NCBI RefSeq assembly: GCF_020026895.1
Contig: NZ_JAINZW010000004.1
Span: 124,001-188,000 of the forward strand
Reading direction: 5' to 3'
Length of the DNA: 64,000 bases
Source of the DNA: Novilysobacter selenitireducens
GTDB lineage: Bacteria > Pseudomonadota > Gammaproteobacteria > Xanthomonadales > Xanthomonadaceae
Shown here: piece by piece, positions 12,009-19,537 of the stretch
Position numbering within the stretch: the first letter of the stretch is position 1
Layout of the letters: each line of letters opens with the position of its first letter
Position numbers and translations under genes: made by a program
The notes under the pieces: generated by a model
Told to the model about the DNA's origin: nothing
What the model saw: only the letters and a program-made list of their open reading frames with translations
The model's database searches: none

Positions 12009-12040
12009 GCCGGCGAGCATATCGTCGGCTTTTTTCTTTT
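12009..12040 (+). terminator. Strong intrinsic terminator after tRNA-Arg
   Basis: GCCGGCGA pairs with TCGTCGGC (one G-T pair) around a five-base loop and is followed by TTTTTTCTTTT. Read on the minus strand it is also followed by a T-rich stretch, so it can serve the converging hydrolase operon as well. Confidence 0.88.
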
Positions 12041-12134
12041 GGGTCACGGTAGATGGCGTTATTGCCGACCGCAGTGGTGGTGCGTCGAGAGACTCACTGG
12101 GGCCCCGGCGCACGCATGCGGCGTGCAATCACGG

Positions 12135-12986
12135 TTACCCGCGTTCGACGCCCTCGCACAGCCAGTCGGCGATTGCGTCGGGCGTGCGCATCCATGCGAA
12201 ATGATCGGCCTCGGTATCCACGTGCACCGCGCCCATGCGCCGCGATTGCGTAGGCGCATTGGGAAATTTCGCGAGCAGGAAGTCGAGCGACGAAATGGGT
12301 GCCAGCCAGTCGTCGTCCAGCACCACGCCCCGGACCCGGGGTGCTGCCGACGCCATGGCGCGTTCAAGGTCGACTTCGATGCCCCTCGCCGCGTAGCGGC
12401 CTGTCAGCGCGGTCGACGCCCAATCGGCCATTACGCCCGGGGCTTCCTGCCCGCCGAACCCGATGCGCCGGCCGGGCAGGGCGCCGAACCGCCTCGCCAG
12501 CCATGGCAGGAACCGATAGGCGAACGGGAGGGCGTACCTGAGCGGGCGCGGAAACGCGCGCCAGTAGGGCGCGCCGCTGGCGACCAGCCAGAGCTGGCCG
12601 GCCGCATCCGGCGCGAGGCCAAGGTGGCAGCACGCGAGTTGTCCGCCCAGGCTGTGGCCACCCACGACGCGTGCAAGACCCGGCAGCCGTTGCCGCAGCG
12701 CGGCTTCGCTAGCCGGCAGGTCGACCGTCAGCAGCTCGCGGTAACCCCAGTCGCATCCGTGGCCCGCGCGCAGCGAGCTGCTGCCATGCCCGCGCCACTC
12801 GTGCATGAAGGTCGCGATCCCGTGCCGGGCCAGGGACTGGGCGAATGGCTGGTAATGACGTGCGGCGACGCCGAGGGCCGGCAACCACAGCAGCGTGGCG
12901 ACTGGATCGCGTGGCAATGTCACTGACAGCGAAAACCGGTGTCCGTCTTCTGCGCGGACCTGGATCTCTTCTATTCCGTCGCTCAT
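12135..12986 (-). CDS. Alpha/beta hydrolase
   Basis: A 283-residue protein of the alpha/beta hydrolase fold. The nucleophile elbow GGHSLGG follows RVV at roughly residues 107-113, an HEWRGHG strand lies upstream, and a late DHFAWM supplies the probable catalytic His. No transmembrane segment or signal peptide is evident. The substrate is unknown; it resembles uncharacterised proteobacterial hydrolases. The ATG at 12986 overlaps the thiD stop (ATGA), which fixes the start and indicates translational coupling to thiD. A 44-codon upstream extension of the frame lies inside thiD and is rejected. Confidence 0.85.
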   Translation of the reverse strand: MSDGIEEIQVRAEDGHRFSLSVTLPRDPVATLLWLPALGVAARHYQPFAQSLARHGIATFMHEWRGHGSSSLRAGHGCDWGYRELLTVDLPASEAALRQRLPGLARVVGGHSLGGQLACCHLGLAPDAAGQLWLVASGAPYWRAFPRPLRYALPFAYRFLPWLARRFGALPGRRIGFGGQEAPGVMADWASTALTGRYAARGIEVDLERAMASAAPRVRGVVLDDDWLAPISSLDFLLAKFPNAPTQSRRMGAVHVDTEADHFAWMRTPDAIADWLCEGVERG

Positions 12987-13798
12987 TGCACGCGCGCCGC
13001 GCCGAAGTGGTCGAGCACGACCACGGGACCCTTGCCGGGCCGGTATCCCAGCGCCAGTGCCCTCGCGATGTATGCGGTGGCGGCTTCGCAGGCATCGCGC
13101 ACGGTGAGGCCGCGACACAGGTGGGCGGCGATCGACGAGGCCAGCGTGCAGCCCGTGCCATGGCCTTCAACGGTCAATCGTTCGTGGATGAACTCGGTGC
13201 CGTCCGGCCCCTCGAGCAGGCGATCGATCACCCGTGTCCCCTCGTCGAGGTGTCCGCCTTTGAGCAGTACCGCTCTCGCGCCCGCGCTCCGCAGCGCCTG
13301 CAACGCATCGACGGCCTGGGCTGCGCTCGTGATGGACCGGCCGAGCAGCAGTTCCGCCTCGGGGATGTTGGGAGTGAGGATGGTTGCCATCGGCATCAGG
13401 CGCAGCCGCATCGCGTCCAGTGCCTCGGGCTCGAGCAACCGTGCGCCCGACGTGGCCACCATCACCGGGTCCAGGACGACATGGGGCGGCGCATGGCGCT
13501 CCAGCGCGTCGGCCACCGCATGGATTACGTCGGCGGTGGCGAGCATCCCCAGCTTGACCGCGCCAATCCGGAAGTCCTCGAAGCAGGCGTCGATCTGCGC
13601 GCGCAAGATATCGATGGGCGGAACGTGCACCGCAGTGACGCCGCGGGTGTGCTGGGCCGTCAGCGCGGTCACCGCGCTGAGTCCGTGCACACCGTGGGCG
13701 GCGAAGGTCTTGAGGTCGGCCTGGATGCCGGCACCGCCACCGGAGTCGGATCCGGCAATGGTGAGCGCGCTGGGGGGGCGGGAATCGGTGGGGTTCAT
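12983..13798 (-). CDS. thiD: Hydroxymethylpyrimidine/phosphomethylpyrimidine kinase
   Basis: A 271-residue ribokinase-fold kinase. It phosphorylates HMP to HMP-P and then HMP-PP for thiamine synthesis. Motifs seen are [16 protein letters not shown] near the N-terminus, [21 protein letters not shown] and the anion-hole loop GTGCTLASS. No thiE or thiC neighbour is present, so it may serve salvage or complement a distant thi operon. The ATG at 13798 begins [16 protein letters not shown]; another ATG at 13807 is possible. It sits 20 bases after the DUF1275 gene. Confidence 0.95.
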   Translation of the reverse strand: MNPTDSRPPSALTIAGSDSGGGAGIQADLKTFAAHGVHGLSAVTALTAQHTRGVTAVHVPPIDILRAQIDACFEDFRIGAVKLGMLATADVIHAVADALERHAPPHVVLDPVMVATSGARLLEPEALDAMRLRLMPMATILTPNIPEAELLLGRSITSAAQAVDALQALRSAGARAVLLKGGHLDEGTRVIDRLLEGPDGTEFIHERLTVEGHGTGCTLASSIAAHLCRGLTVRDACEAATAYIARALALGYRPGKGPVVVLDHFGAARVQ

Positions 13799-13818
13799 GG
13801 ACGGCATTGTCCCTGAAC

Positions 13819-14496
13819 CTACGGAAGCCCGGGCCGCCGCACTGCAAGCTGCCGGTAAGCGAAGTAGCCCAGTCCGGCCCCGCCCGTCAGCGCTGCGGGT
13901 AGGTACAGCGTGGCATAGCGGATCTTCGCGAAGAGCACCGCCCCGACCACGCCCCCGAAGAAGAAAAAGCAGATCACCAGCGCGCAGAGCGCCAGCCGGC
14001 GACGTCCCAACGGCAGACCGCGCAGTGCGTGTCCGATCATGATGCCCAGGTCGGTAAACATGCCGCTGACGTGCGAGGTCCGTACCAATGCGCCGCTGTA
14101 GGTGGTCGCCATCGCGTTCTGCAATCCACAGGCCATTGCGGCGAGGATAGGGCCACCCAAGTGCTGCCCGCGGAACAGCGGGATCGACGCCAGCAGCATC
14201 AGCGATTCGATGCTCAGGGCGACGCCGTAGCGACGACCGAGTCGCAGGGTGCTGTCCTGCACGAGCAGGCCGCTGAGCATGGCGCCGGCCACGAACGCGA
14301 CCAGCATCGCGGCCAGTCCAAGCGCCACGCCGGCATCCCCAGTGACCAGGGCGGCGGCCAGCAGCGAGGTGTTGCCGGTGAGGTGCGTCACCGCTTGCTG
14401 CTGGAAACCGAGGAAGCCGACCACGTTGACCATACCGGCCACACTTGCCAGCGCGGCTGCCCCGACCCAGACCCACGTGGGCAGCCGCTCGGCCAT
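13819..14496 (-). CDS. DUF1275 (YoaK-type) membrane protein
   Basis: The 225-residue protein has about six hydrophobic segments and the family signatures [27 protein letters not shown] and [12 protein letters not shown]. Members are inner-membrane proteins of unknown function. It starts three bases after the phoH stop and is followed closely by thiD, so it belongs to the minus-strand unit. No function can be inferred beyond possible transport. Confidence 0.88.
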   Translation of the reverse strand: MAERLPTWVWVGAAALASVAGMVNVVGFLGFQQQAVTHLTGNTSLLAAALVTGDAGVALGLAAMLVAFVAGAMLSGLLVQDSTLRLGRRYGVALSIESLMLLASIPLFRGQHLGGPILAAMACGLQNAMATTYSGALVRTSHVSGMFTDLGIMIGHALRGLPLGRRRLALCALVICFFFFGGVVGAVLFAKIRYATLYLPAALTGGAGLGYFAYRQLAVRRPGLP

Positions 14497-14499
14497 GGA

Positions 14500-15900
14500 C
14501 TACAACACGTCCGAAGCGTAGTCGGCCAGTCGCGAACGCTCACCGCGGCGCAGGGTGACGTGGGCGCTGTGCGGCCAGTTCTTGAACCGGTCGACGGCGT
14601 AGGTCAAACCGGACGTCGTCTCGGTGAGATACGGGGTATCGATCTGCTCGACGTTGCCCAGGCAGACGATCTTGGTGCCGGGGCCGGCGCGGGTGATCAA
14701 CGTCTTCATCTGCTTCGGAGAGAGGTTCTGCGCCTCGTCCAGGATCAGGTAGCGGCTGAGGAACGTGCGGCCGCGCATGAAGTTCATTGAGCGGATCTTG
14801 ATGCGGGAGGCGAGCAGGTCGTTGGTCGCCGCGCGGCCCCAACTGCCGCCTTCCTGGTTGTGCGTCAGCACTTCCAGGTTATCGGTCAGCGCGCCCATCC
14901 ACGGCGTCATCTTTTCTTCCTCGGTGCCCGGCAGGAAGCCGATGTCCTCGCCGACGCTCACCGTCGCGCGGGTCATGATGATTTCCCGGTAGCGCTGCTG
15001 GTCCATGGTCTGCGCCAGGCCCGCCGCAAGCGCCAGCAGCGTCTTGCCGGTGCCGGCCGTGCCGAGCAGGGTGACGAAGTCGACCTCGGGGTCCATCAGT
15101 GCGTTGAGCGCGAAGTTCTGCTCGCGGTTGCGCGCGGTGATGCCCCACACCGCGTGCTGGTTGTGGCGGTAGTCGTCGACGATCTGCAGCGTGACCTTGT
15201 CGTCGGCCACGCGCGTGACGCGCATCTGCGACTCGTCGTCGCCCGGCAGGTAGAGGAACTGGTTGGGGTGCCAGTCGTCCTCGCCCTCGCCCCGGCCGAT
15301 CTCGTAGAACGTGCGGCCCTTGTCGGTCCAGGACTTCAGGTCCTTGCCGTGGCGCTGCCAGAAGTCTTCCGGGAGGGCGGTGGCGCCGGTGTAGAGCAGG
15401 CTGAAATCGTCCAGCGCGCGGTCGTTCTCGTAGTCCTCCGAATCGATCCCCGCAATCGATGCCTTGATCCGCAGGTTGATGTCCTTGGACACCAGCACCA
15501 CCGGCACGCCCGGGTCGGACTCCTTCAGCGCCAGCACGGCGCCGAGGATGTGGTTGTCCGGGATGACCGCGCCGAAGCGGCGGCCGGCGTCGAAGCTCTC
15601 GGTCTGGAAGCGCAGCTTGCCGATGCTCTGGGCACCACGAAGCTGCAGGCCCTGCGGCCGGTTGAGGGTGATGCCGTCGCGGATGCGATCGGTGCCCTCG
15701 ATCTCGATCAACTCGTTGAGGAACCGGCTGACCTGCCGCGCGTTGCGGCTGGCCTCCGACGTGCCCTTCTTGCCGTTGTCCAGCTCCTCGATGACCTGCA
15801 TCGGCAGGTAGACGTCGTGTTCCTCGAACTTGAACAGCGCGGTCGGGTCGTGCATCAGGACGTTGGTGTCCAGCACGTAGATGCGCTTGCCTTTGGTCAT
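14500..15900 (-). CDS. PIN-domain PhoH-family ATPase
   Basis: A 466-residue fusion of an N-terminal PIN nuclease-like domain (KRIYVLDTNVLMHDP, acidic residues near 11, 40 and 150) and a C-terminal PhoH P-loop ATPase (Walker A GTAGTGKT near residue 277, Walker B LILDEAQN). PIN-PhoH proteins in mycobacteria unwind and cut RNA; the same role is inferred here. GGAG lies six bases before the ATG. It is longer than E. coli PhoH (YbeZ) because of the PIN part. The 139-base gap to bcp upstream could hold its own promoter. Confidence 0.93.
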   Translation of the reverse strand: MTKGKRIYVLDTNVLMHDPTALFKFEEHDVYLPMQVIEELDNGKKGTSEASRNARQVSRFLNELIEIEGTDRIRDGITLNRPQGLQLRGAQSIGKLRFQTESFDAGRRFGAVIPDNHILGAVLALKESDPGVPVVLVSKDINLRIKASIAGIDSEDYENDRALDDFSLLYTGATALPEDFWQRHGKDLKSWTDKGRTFYEIGRGEGEDDWHPNQFLYLPGDDESQMRVTRVADDKVTLQIVDDYRHNQHAVWGITARNREQNFALNALMDPEVDFVTLLGTAGTGKTLLALAAGLAQTMDQQRYREIIMTRATVSVGEDIGFLPGTEEEKMTPWMGALTDNLEVLTHNQEGGSWGRAATNDLLASRIKIRSMNFMRGRTFLSRYLILDEAQNLSPKQMKTLITRAGPGTKIVCLGNVEQIDTPYLTETTSGLTYAVDRFKNWPHSAHVTLRRGERSRLADYASDVL

Positions 15901-16039
15901 CGAGAGCTCCAGTCGGGTAGGGGCACTGCAGGGGACAACATGGATTGCGCGGCACGGCGCGCGCGTCCGGCCGGCGCACGGCAAAACGCCGCCACGGTCC
16001 CGGGATCCGGGGTGGCGACGCGTGCGTGCGCGGCGGGGA

Positions 16040-16513
16040 TCACTGGGTGGCGGCTGCCTTGAGTTCGTCGAGCACGGCCTGGGCATGCCCGGCGACCTTC
16101 ACCGGTCGCCATGTCCGGGCGATGACACCGGACGGATCGACCAGGAAGGTGCTGCGCTCGATGCCCATCACCTTGCGGCCGTACATATTCTTTTCCTTGA
16201 TCACGCCAAAAGCGCTACAGACCGCCTCGCTCTTGTCGCTGACCAGGTCGAACTTGAAGCCCTGCTTGGCGCAGAAGTTCTGGTGGGACTTCACCGAGTC
16301 GCGCGATACGCCCAGCACGGTGGCGCCCAGCTTGCGGAACTTCGGCAGCAGCGCGTTGAAGTCGTTGCCTTCGGTGGTGCAGCCCGGCGTGCTGTCCTTG
16401 GGGTAGAAGTACAGCACCAGCCACTGGCCGGCGTAATCGCCGAGCGTCGCGGAGGAACCGCTGGACAGGTCCAGCGCAAGGTCGGCAGGTACGGTGTCGC
16501 CGGTGTCGAGCAT
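16040..16513 (-). CDS. bcp: Thiol peroxidase Bcp/PrxQ
   Basis: A 157-residue peroxiredoxin reducing H2O2 and organic hydroperoxides with thioredoxin. The peroxidatic Cys45 lies in STPGCTTE. Position 50, the resolving cysteine of the E. coli type, is Asn, but Cys81 (NFCAKQG) is 36 residues away, the spacing of the C47-C83 pair described for Xylella PrxQ. It should therefore be a 2-Cys enzyme of that type. GAGGA precedes the ATG by nine bases. gcvR ends 11 bases upstream. Confidence 0.95.
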   Translation of the reverse strand: MLDTGDTVPADLALDLSSGSSATLGDYAGQWLVLYFYPKDSTPGCTTEGNDFNALLPKFRKLGATVLGVSRDSVKSHQNFCAKQGFKFDLVSDKSEAVCSAFGVIKEKNMYGRKVMGIERSTFLVDPSGVIARTWRPVKVAGHAQAVLDELKAAATQ

Positions 16514-16524
16514 GCGGTGCGTCC

Positions 16525-17085
16525 TCAGAACTTCATCGGGTCCATGATGGCATCGAGGTTGAGGTGGTCGCAGAATTCCAGGAAGTCGTCGCGCAGCGCG
16601 GCGATATGCATGTTGGCCGGCACGCCGATCGTCACCTGTGCGGAGAACATGTCCGCGCCGGTCTGCATCGCCCGGTAGCGCGAGCAGTGCAGGCTTTCGA
16701 TGGTGATGCCCTGGCGGTCGAAGAAATCCGCCAGCTGGAACAGGATGCCGGGCTTGTCGCTGGCGACCACTTCCACCACGTAGGGCAGCAGGTTGGACTG
16801 GACCTGCTTGGCGCCGGTGCGGTACCAGATGAGCTTCAGGCCTTCCTCGCGCTCCAGCCGGGTCAGCATGGCCTCGAGCTTGGCGACCGCGTCCCACGAG
16901 CCCACCGCCAGTGCGGTGACGGACACGTCGCGCCCCACCGTCGAAAGCCGTGCGTCCACCAGGTTGCAGCCGCTGTCGCTGATGCGGCGGGTCACCGACA
17001 GCAGGGGCGACTCCGGATGCGTGGTGTACGCATTGATCAGCAGGTGGTTTTCGTTCGGCGACGGCCGGGAAGCGGAATCAGTCAA
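16525..17085 (-). CDS. gcvR: ACT-domain protein, glycine cleavage repressor GcvR type
   Basis: With a TTG start at 17085 the protein has 186 residues and two ACT domains: LLINAYTTHPESPLLSVTRRISDSGCNL near the N-terminus and VVEVVASDKPGILFQLADFFDRQGI in the second half. GcvR binds glycine and antagonises GcvA, the activator of the glycine cleavage genes. The GcvR assignment rests on the double-ACT layout and on the gcvR-bcp neighbourhood shared with E. coli. The open frame runs further upstream but without homology; the TTG gives MTDSASRPSP. It is divergent from dapA. Confidence 0.83.
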   Translation of the reverse strand: MTDSASRPSPNENHLLINAYTTHPESPLLSVTRRISDSGCNLVDARLSTVGRDVSVTALAVGSWDAVAKLEAMLTRLEREEGLKLIWYRTGAKQVQSNLLPYVVEVVASDKPGILFQLADFFDRQGITIESLHCSRYRAMQTGADMFSAQVTIGVPANMHIAALRDDFLEFCDHLNLDAIMDPMKF

Positions 17086-17314
17086 GGCGGCGCCTGCGGT
17101 AGATGCGGAACAGCCGGTGCCGGGGTCGGCATCGGGATGAACGGCAGCGGTGGAGCGGCTGCCGTGCGCGGCCAGCATACTTGCCGGTGCTTTCACGCCG
17201 CAAGTAACATCGGGCGCTGCATTCTGGCCCTGCGCGCCGTCCCGCGCGCTCGCCCCGGTGGCCGTCGATCCCACGTCCGCACTCCACTCCCACGCTCCAC
17301 GCAGAGGCCCGCTC

Positions 17315-18220
17315 TTGCGCATCTCCGGCAGCATTACCGCACTGGCGACCCCGTTCAACGTCGCCGGTGAACTCGACATCGACGCCTGGCAACGGCTGCT
17401 GGCCGCACAGCTCGAGGCGGGCACCCAGGCGGTCGTCGTGGCCGGTTCCACCGGCGAGGCCGCGGCGCTCTACGACATCGAATACGACACCCTGCTGCGC
17501 ACGGCGGTGGAACAGGTGGCCGGTCGCGTGCCCGTGCTCGCCGGCACCGGGCTGTCCAACACCGCCAAGACCATCGAACAGACCCGCCGCGCGGCCGCGC
17601 TGGGCGCCGACGCGGCGCTCGTGGTCACGCCGCCCTACGTGCGCCCCACGCAGGCCGGGCTGGTCGCGCACTACCGTGCGGTCGCCGACGATGGCGAACT
17701 GCCCGTCATGCTCTACAACGTGCCCGGCCGCACCGGGATCGACCTGCTGCCGGAAACCGTGGCCGATCTGGCCGGGCACGCCCGCATCATCGGCGTGAAG
17801 GAAGCGGTGGCCGATGCGGCGCGGATGGACGCGCTGCTGCGGCTGCGCGATGCCGGGTTCGCCGTGCTCAGCGGCGACGACCCGACGGCGTGCCGTGCCA
17901 TGCTGGCCGGCGCCGATGGGGTGATCTCGGTGGCGTCGAACGTGGTGCCCGCGTCGTTCCGCCGGCTGTGCGACCTCGCGCGCAACGGCCGGGCCGATGC
18001 CGCGCAGGCGCTGGATGAGCGGTTGCGGCCCATCTGCGATTTCCTTGGTGTCGAATCCAATCCGATCCCGGTCAAGGCGCTGCTGGCCTTGCAGGGCCTG
18101 GGCCACGGCCTGCGCCTGCCGCTGACCCCGCTGTCCCCGCGCCACCAGGATGCGGCCGCCGCCACGCGCACCCTGGTCGACGCGCTTGAAACCGAATCCC
18201 GCGATTCACTCGCGGCCTGA
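17315..18220 (+). CDS. dapA: 4-hydroxy-tetrahydrodipicolinate synthase
   Basis: A 301-residue (beta/alpha)8 barrel that condenses pyruvate and aspartate semialdehyde, the first step of lysine/DAP synthesis. Seen are GSTGEA (44-49), Tyr135 in YNVPGRTG and the Schiff-base Lys163 in GVKEA. The TTG at 17315 with GAGG seven bases upstream starts the conserved [13 protein letters not shown]; no suitable ATG is near. The divergent gcvR also appears to use TTG. Its substrate is supplied by asd in the same window. Confidence 0.95.
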   Translation: MRISGSITALATPFNVAGELDIDAWQRLLAAQLEAGTQAVVVAGSTGEAAALYDIEYDTLLRTAVEQVAGRVPVLAGTGLSNTAKTIEQTRRAAALGADAALVVTPPYVRPTQAGLVAHYRAVADDGELPVMLYNVPGRTGIDLLPETVADLAGHARIIGVKEAVADAARMDALLRLRDAGFAVLSGDDPTACRAMLAGADGVISVASNVVPASFRRLCDLARNGRADAAQALDERLRPICDFLGVESNPIPVKALLALQGLGHGLRLPLTPLSPRHQDAAAATRTLVDALETESRDSLAA

Positions 18221-18235
18221 ACCGCAGGAGATCCC

Positions 18236-18790
18236 ATGTCCCCCAAGCCCCATCGCGTCCGCCGCCTGAACGTTGCCGTTGCCGGTGCACTCGCCATCAC
18301 GCTGTTGGCCACGTCCGGTTGCAGCTGGTTCCGCAAGGGCGATGCGCTGTACGCACAGTCGCCCGAGTCGCGGCCGCTGGAAGTTCCGCCCGACCTCGAC
18401 CTGCCGCGCACCGCCGGTGGCGCGCCGCAGGGTTCGGTGACCGCGTCGGGGCAGGCCATCGCCACCCAGATGCCTGCGGCTTCCGGGGCAGGTGCGAGCG
18501 CGACCGCATTCGCGCAGGCCCAGGGCTTCACCACGGCCGGCACGCGTGAGGAGGTGTATGCGCGCGTCGGCGAGTTGCTCGGCGGAATCGAAGGCGTGGA
18601 GATCGCCAGCCGCGCCGAGCTGCTGGGTGCCTACGACGTCAACTACGAGGGCGCGAACTTCCTCGTGCGTGTCAGCGAGGTGCAGGCCGGCGCATATGTG
18701 TCGGCGGTCGATCCGCGCGGCATGCCCGCCACCGGCGACGCGCCTGCGAAGTTGATCGCCGCGCTGCAGGGTGCGTTCGGCGGCAACTGA
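18236..18790 (+). CDS. Short BamC-like lipoprotein
   Basis: A 184-residue lipoprotein: basic N-terminus, hydrophobic segment and lipobox LATSGC (Cys29). It then shows SRPLEVPPDLDLP, the conserved N-terminal signature of BamC (NlpB), an accessory lipoprotein of the outer-membrane beta-barrel assembly complex. The C-terminal half is a single domain (EVYARVGELLGGIEGVEI ... YDVNYEGANFLVRVSE) resembling one helix-grip repeat, where E. coli BamC (344 residues) has two. Position just after dapA matches E. coli dapA-bamC. I infer a reduced BamC; direct proof is lacking. AGGAG lies upstream of the ATG. Confidence 0.75.
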   Translation: MSPKPHRVRRLNVAVAGALAITLLATSGCSWFRKGDALYAQSPESRPLEVPPDLDLPRTAGGAPQGSVTASGQAIATQMPAASGAGASATAFAQAQGFTTAGTREEVYARVGELLGGIEGVEIASRAELLGAYDVNYEGANFLVRVSEVQAGAYVSAVDPRGMPATGDAPAKLIAALQGAFGGN

Positions 18791-18813
18791 TTGCCAGCCT
18801 GCCGTGCAATGCG

Positions 18814-18839
18814 AAACGGGCGCCCAGGGCGCCCGTTTT
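18814..18839. terminator. Bidirectional terminator between the BamC-like gene and fdxA
   Basis: AAACGGGCGCC pairs with GGCGCCCGTTT around a CAG loop, with T residues on the 3' side of both strands. It lies between two converging genes. Confidence 0.82.
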
Positions 18840-18869
18840 CGTGTGCGACGTCGGATGGAGGCGGGGCGC

Positions 18870-19193
18870 TCAGCGCTCCAGCAACGGCAGCTTGCCGGGC
18901 TTGCCTTCCCAGTCCTTGGCGTCGGGCAGGCCGTCCTTGCGTGCGGTGATGACGGGCCACTGCGCGGCCAGTTCGGCATTGAGGGCGACGAACGCCTCCT
19001 GGCCGGCCGGTACGTCGTCCTCGGGGTAGATCGCGTTGATCGGGCACTCGGGCTCGCACAGCGTGCAGTCGATGCACTCGTCGGGGTCGATCACCAGGAA
19101 ATTAGGGCCTTCGTGGAAACAGTCGACCGGGCACACCTCGACGCAGTCGGTGTACTTGCACTTGATGCAGTTCTCGGTGACGACGAAGGGCAT
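18870..19193 (-). CDS. fdxA: 7Fe ferredoxin FdxA
   Basis: A 107-residue ferredoxin. Cysteines in [14 protein letters not shown] and [12 protein letters not shown] coordinate a 3Fe-4S and a 4Fe-4S cluster, as in Azotobacter FdI-type proteins, and the C-terminal extension (residues 60-107) is typical. It carries electrons in the cytoplasm to an unidentified partner. The ATG at 19193 gives the conserved MPFVVTENC; the frame extends 21 codons upstream without homology. A TACACT box (19222-19227, minus strand) is a plausible -10. Confidence 0.95.
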   Translation of the reverse strand: MPFVVTENCIKCKYTDCVEVCPVDCFHEGPNFLVIDPDECIDCTLCEPECPINAIYPEDDVPAGQEAFVALNAELAAQWPVITARKDGLPDAKDWEGKPGKLPLLER

Positions 19194-19317
19194 TGGTTTC
19201 GTTCCCGTGGGCGAGCGGGATAGTGTAGCCAGTCGGTGACGGTCCACCCAAGCCACGGAGCCGACCTTGCAGCACCGGAGGAGCGCTCAGTCCGATGTCA
19301 CCAGGCCCGAAAAGAAG

Positions 19318-19345
19318 AAAGCCCGCGCATCGCTGCGCGGGCTTT
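19318..19345 (-). terminator. Terminator of tRNA-Glu
   Basis: On the minus strand AAAGCCCGCGCA pairs with TGCGCGGGCTTT around GCGA and is followed by CTTCTTTT, six bases after the tRNA 3' end. Confidence 0.85.
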
Positions 19346-19350
19346 CGAAT

Positions 19351-19426
19351 TGGCGCTCCCTACGAGATTCGAACTCGTGTTTTAGCCTTGAGAGGGCCAC
19401 GTCCTAGGCCTCTAGACGAAGGGAGC
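19351..19426 (-). tRNA. tRNA-Glu(CTC)
   Basis: A 76-base gene with encoded CCA. Acceptor arms GCTCCCT/AGGGAGC pair, the D-arm CGTCTAGAGGCCTAGGACG is typical of tRNA-Glu, the anticodon loop CTCTCAA gives CTC (codon GAG), and the T-arm is GAGTTCGAATCTC. Confidence 0.95.
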
Positions 19427-19465
19427 AATGTGTCCGTCCCGGCGTGAAGCCCGGTGCGGCCTGCT

Positions 19466-19494
19466 AGTATAGGGGGCTCCGTTGCCGCCGGCAA
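19466..19494 (-). promoter_or_regulatory. Promoter of tRNA-Glu
   Basis: On the minus strand TTGCCG (19494-19489) and TATACT (19471-19466) are 17 bases apart; transcription would start about 33 bases before the mature tRNA. The -35 box lies inside the hairpin at 19479-19497. Confidence 0.7.
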
Positions 19495-19502
19495 CGGCTT
19501 TT
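19479..19502 (+). terminator. Terminator-like hairpin with T5 upstream of pcnB
   Basis: CCGTTGCC pairs with GGCAACGG around GCC, followed by CTTTTT. It reads in the plus direction although no plus-strand gene lies immediately upstream; a TAGTAT box is at 19465-19470. It could attenuate pcnB or be a remnant of the dual use of this promoter region. Confidence 0.55.
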
Positions 19503-19537
19503 TCATTCCTCATTCAAGGTTGCGGCCACGCCGCCAG

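Noticed and set aside
12009-12040. The direct region after the tRNA genes as an integration (att) site for a mobile element.
   Set aside because: No duplicated tRNA 3' end and no integrase gene; the sequence is an ordinary terminator.
15901-16039. Possible small RNA or gene in the 139-base bcp-phoH gap.
   Set aside because: No promoter, terminator or conserved structure seen; only the phoH ribosome site is recognisable.
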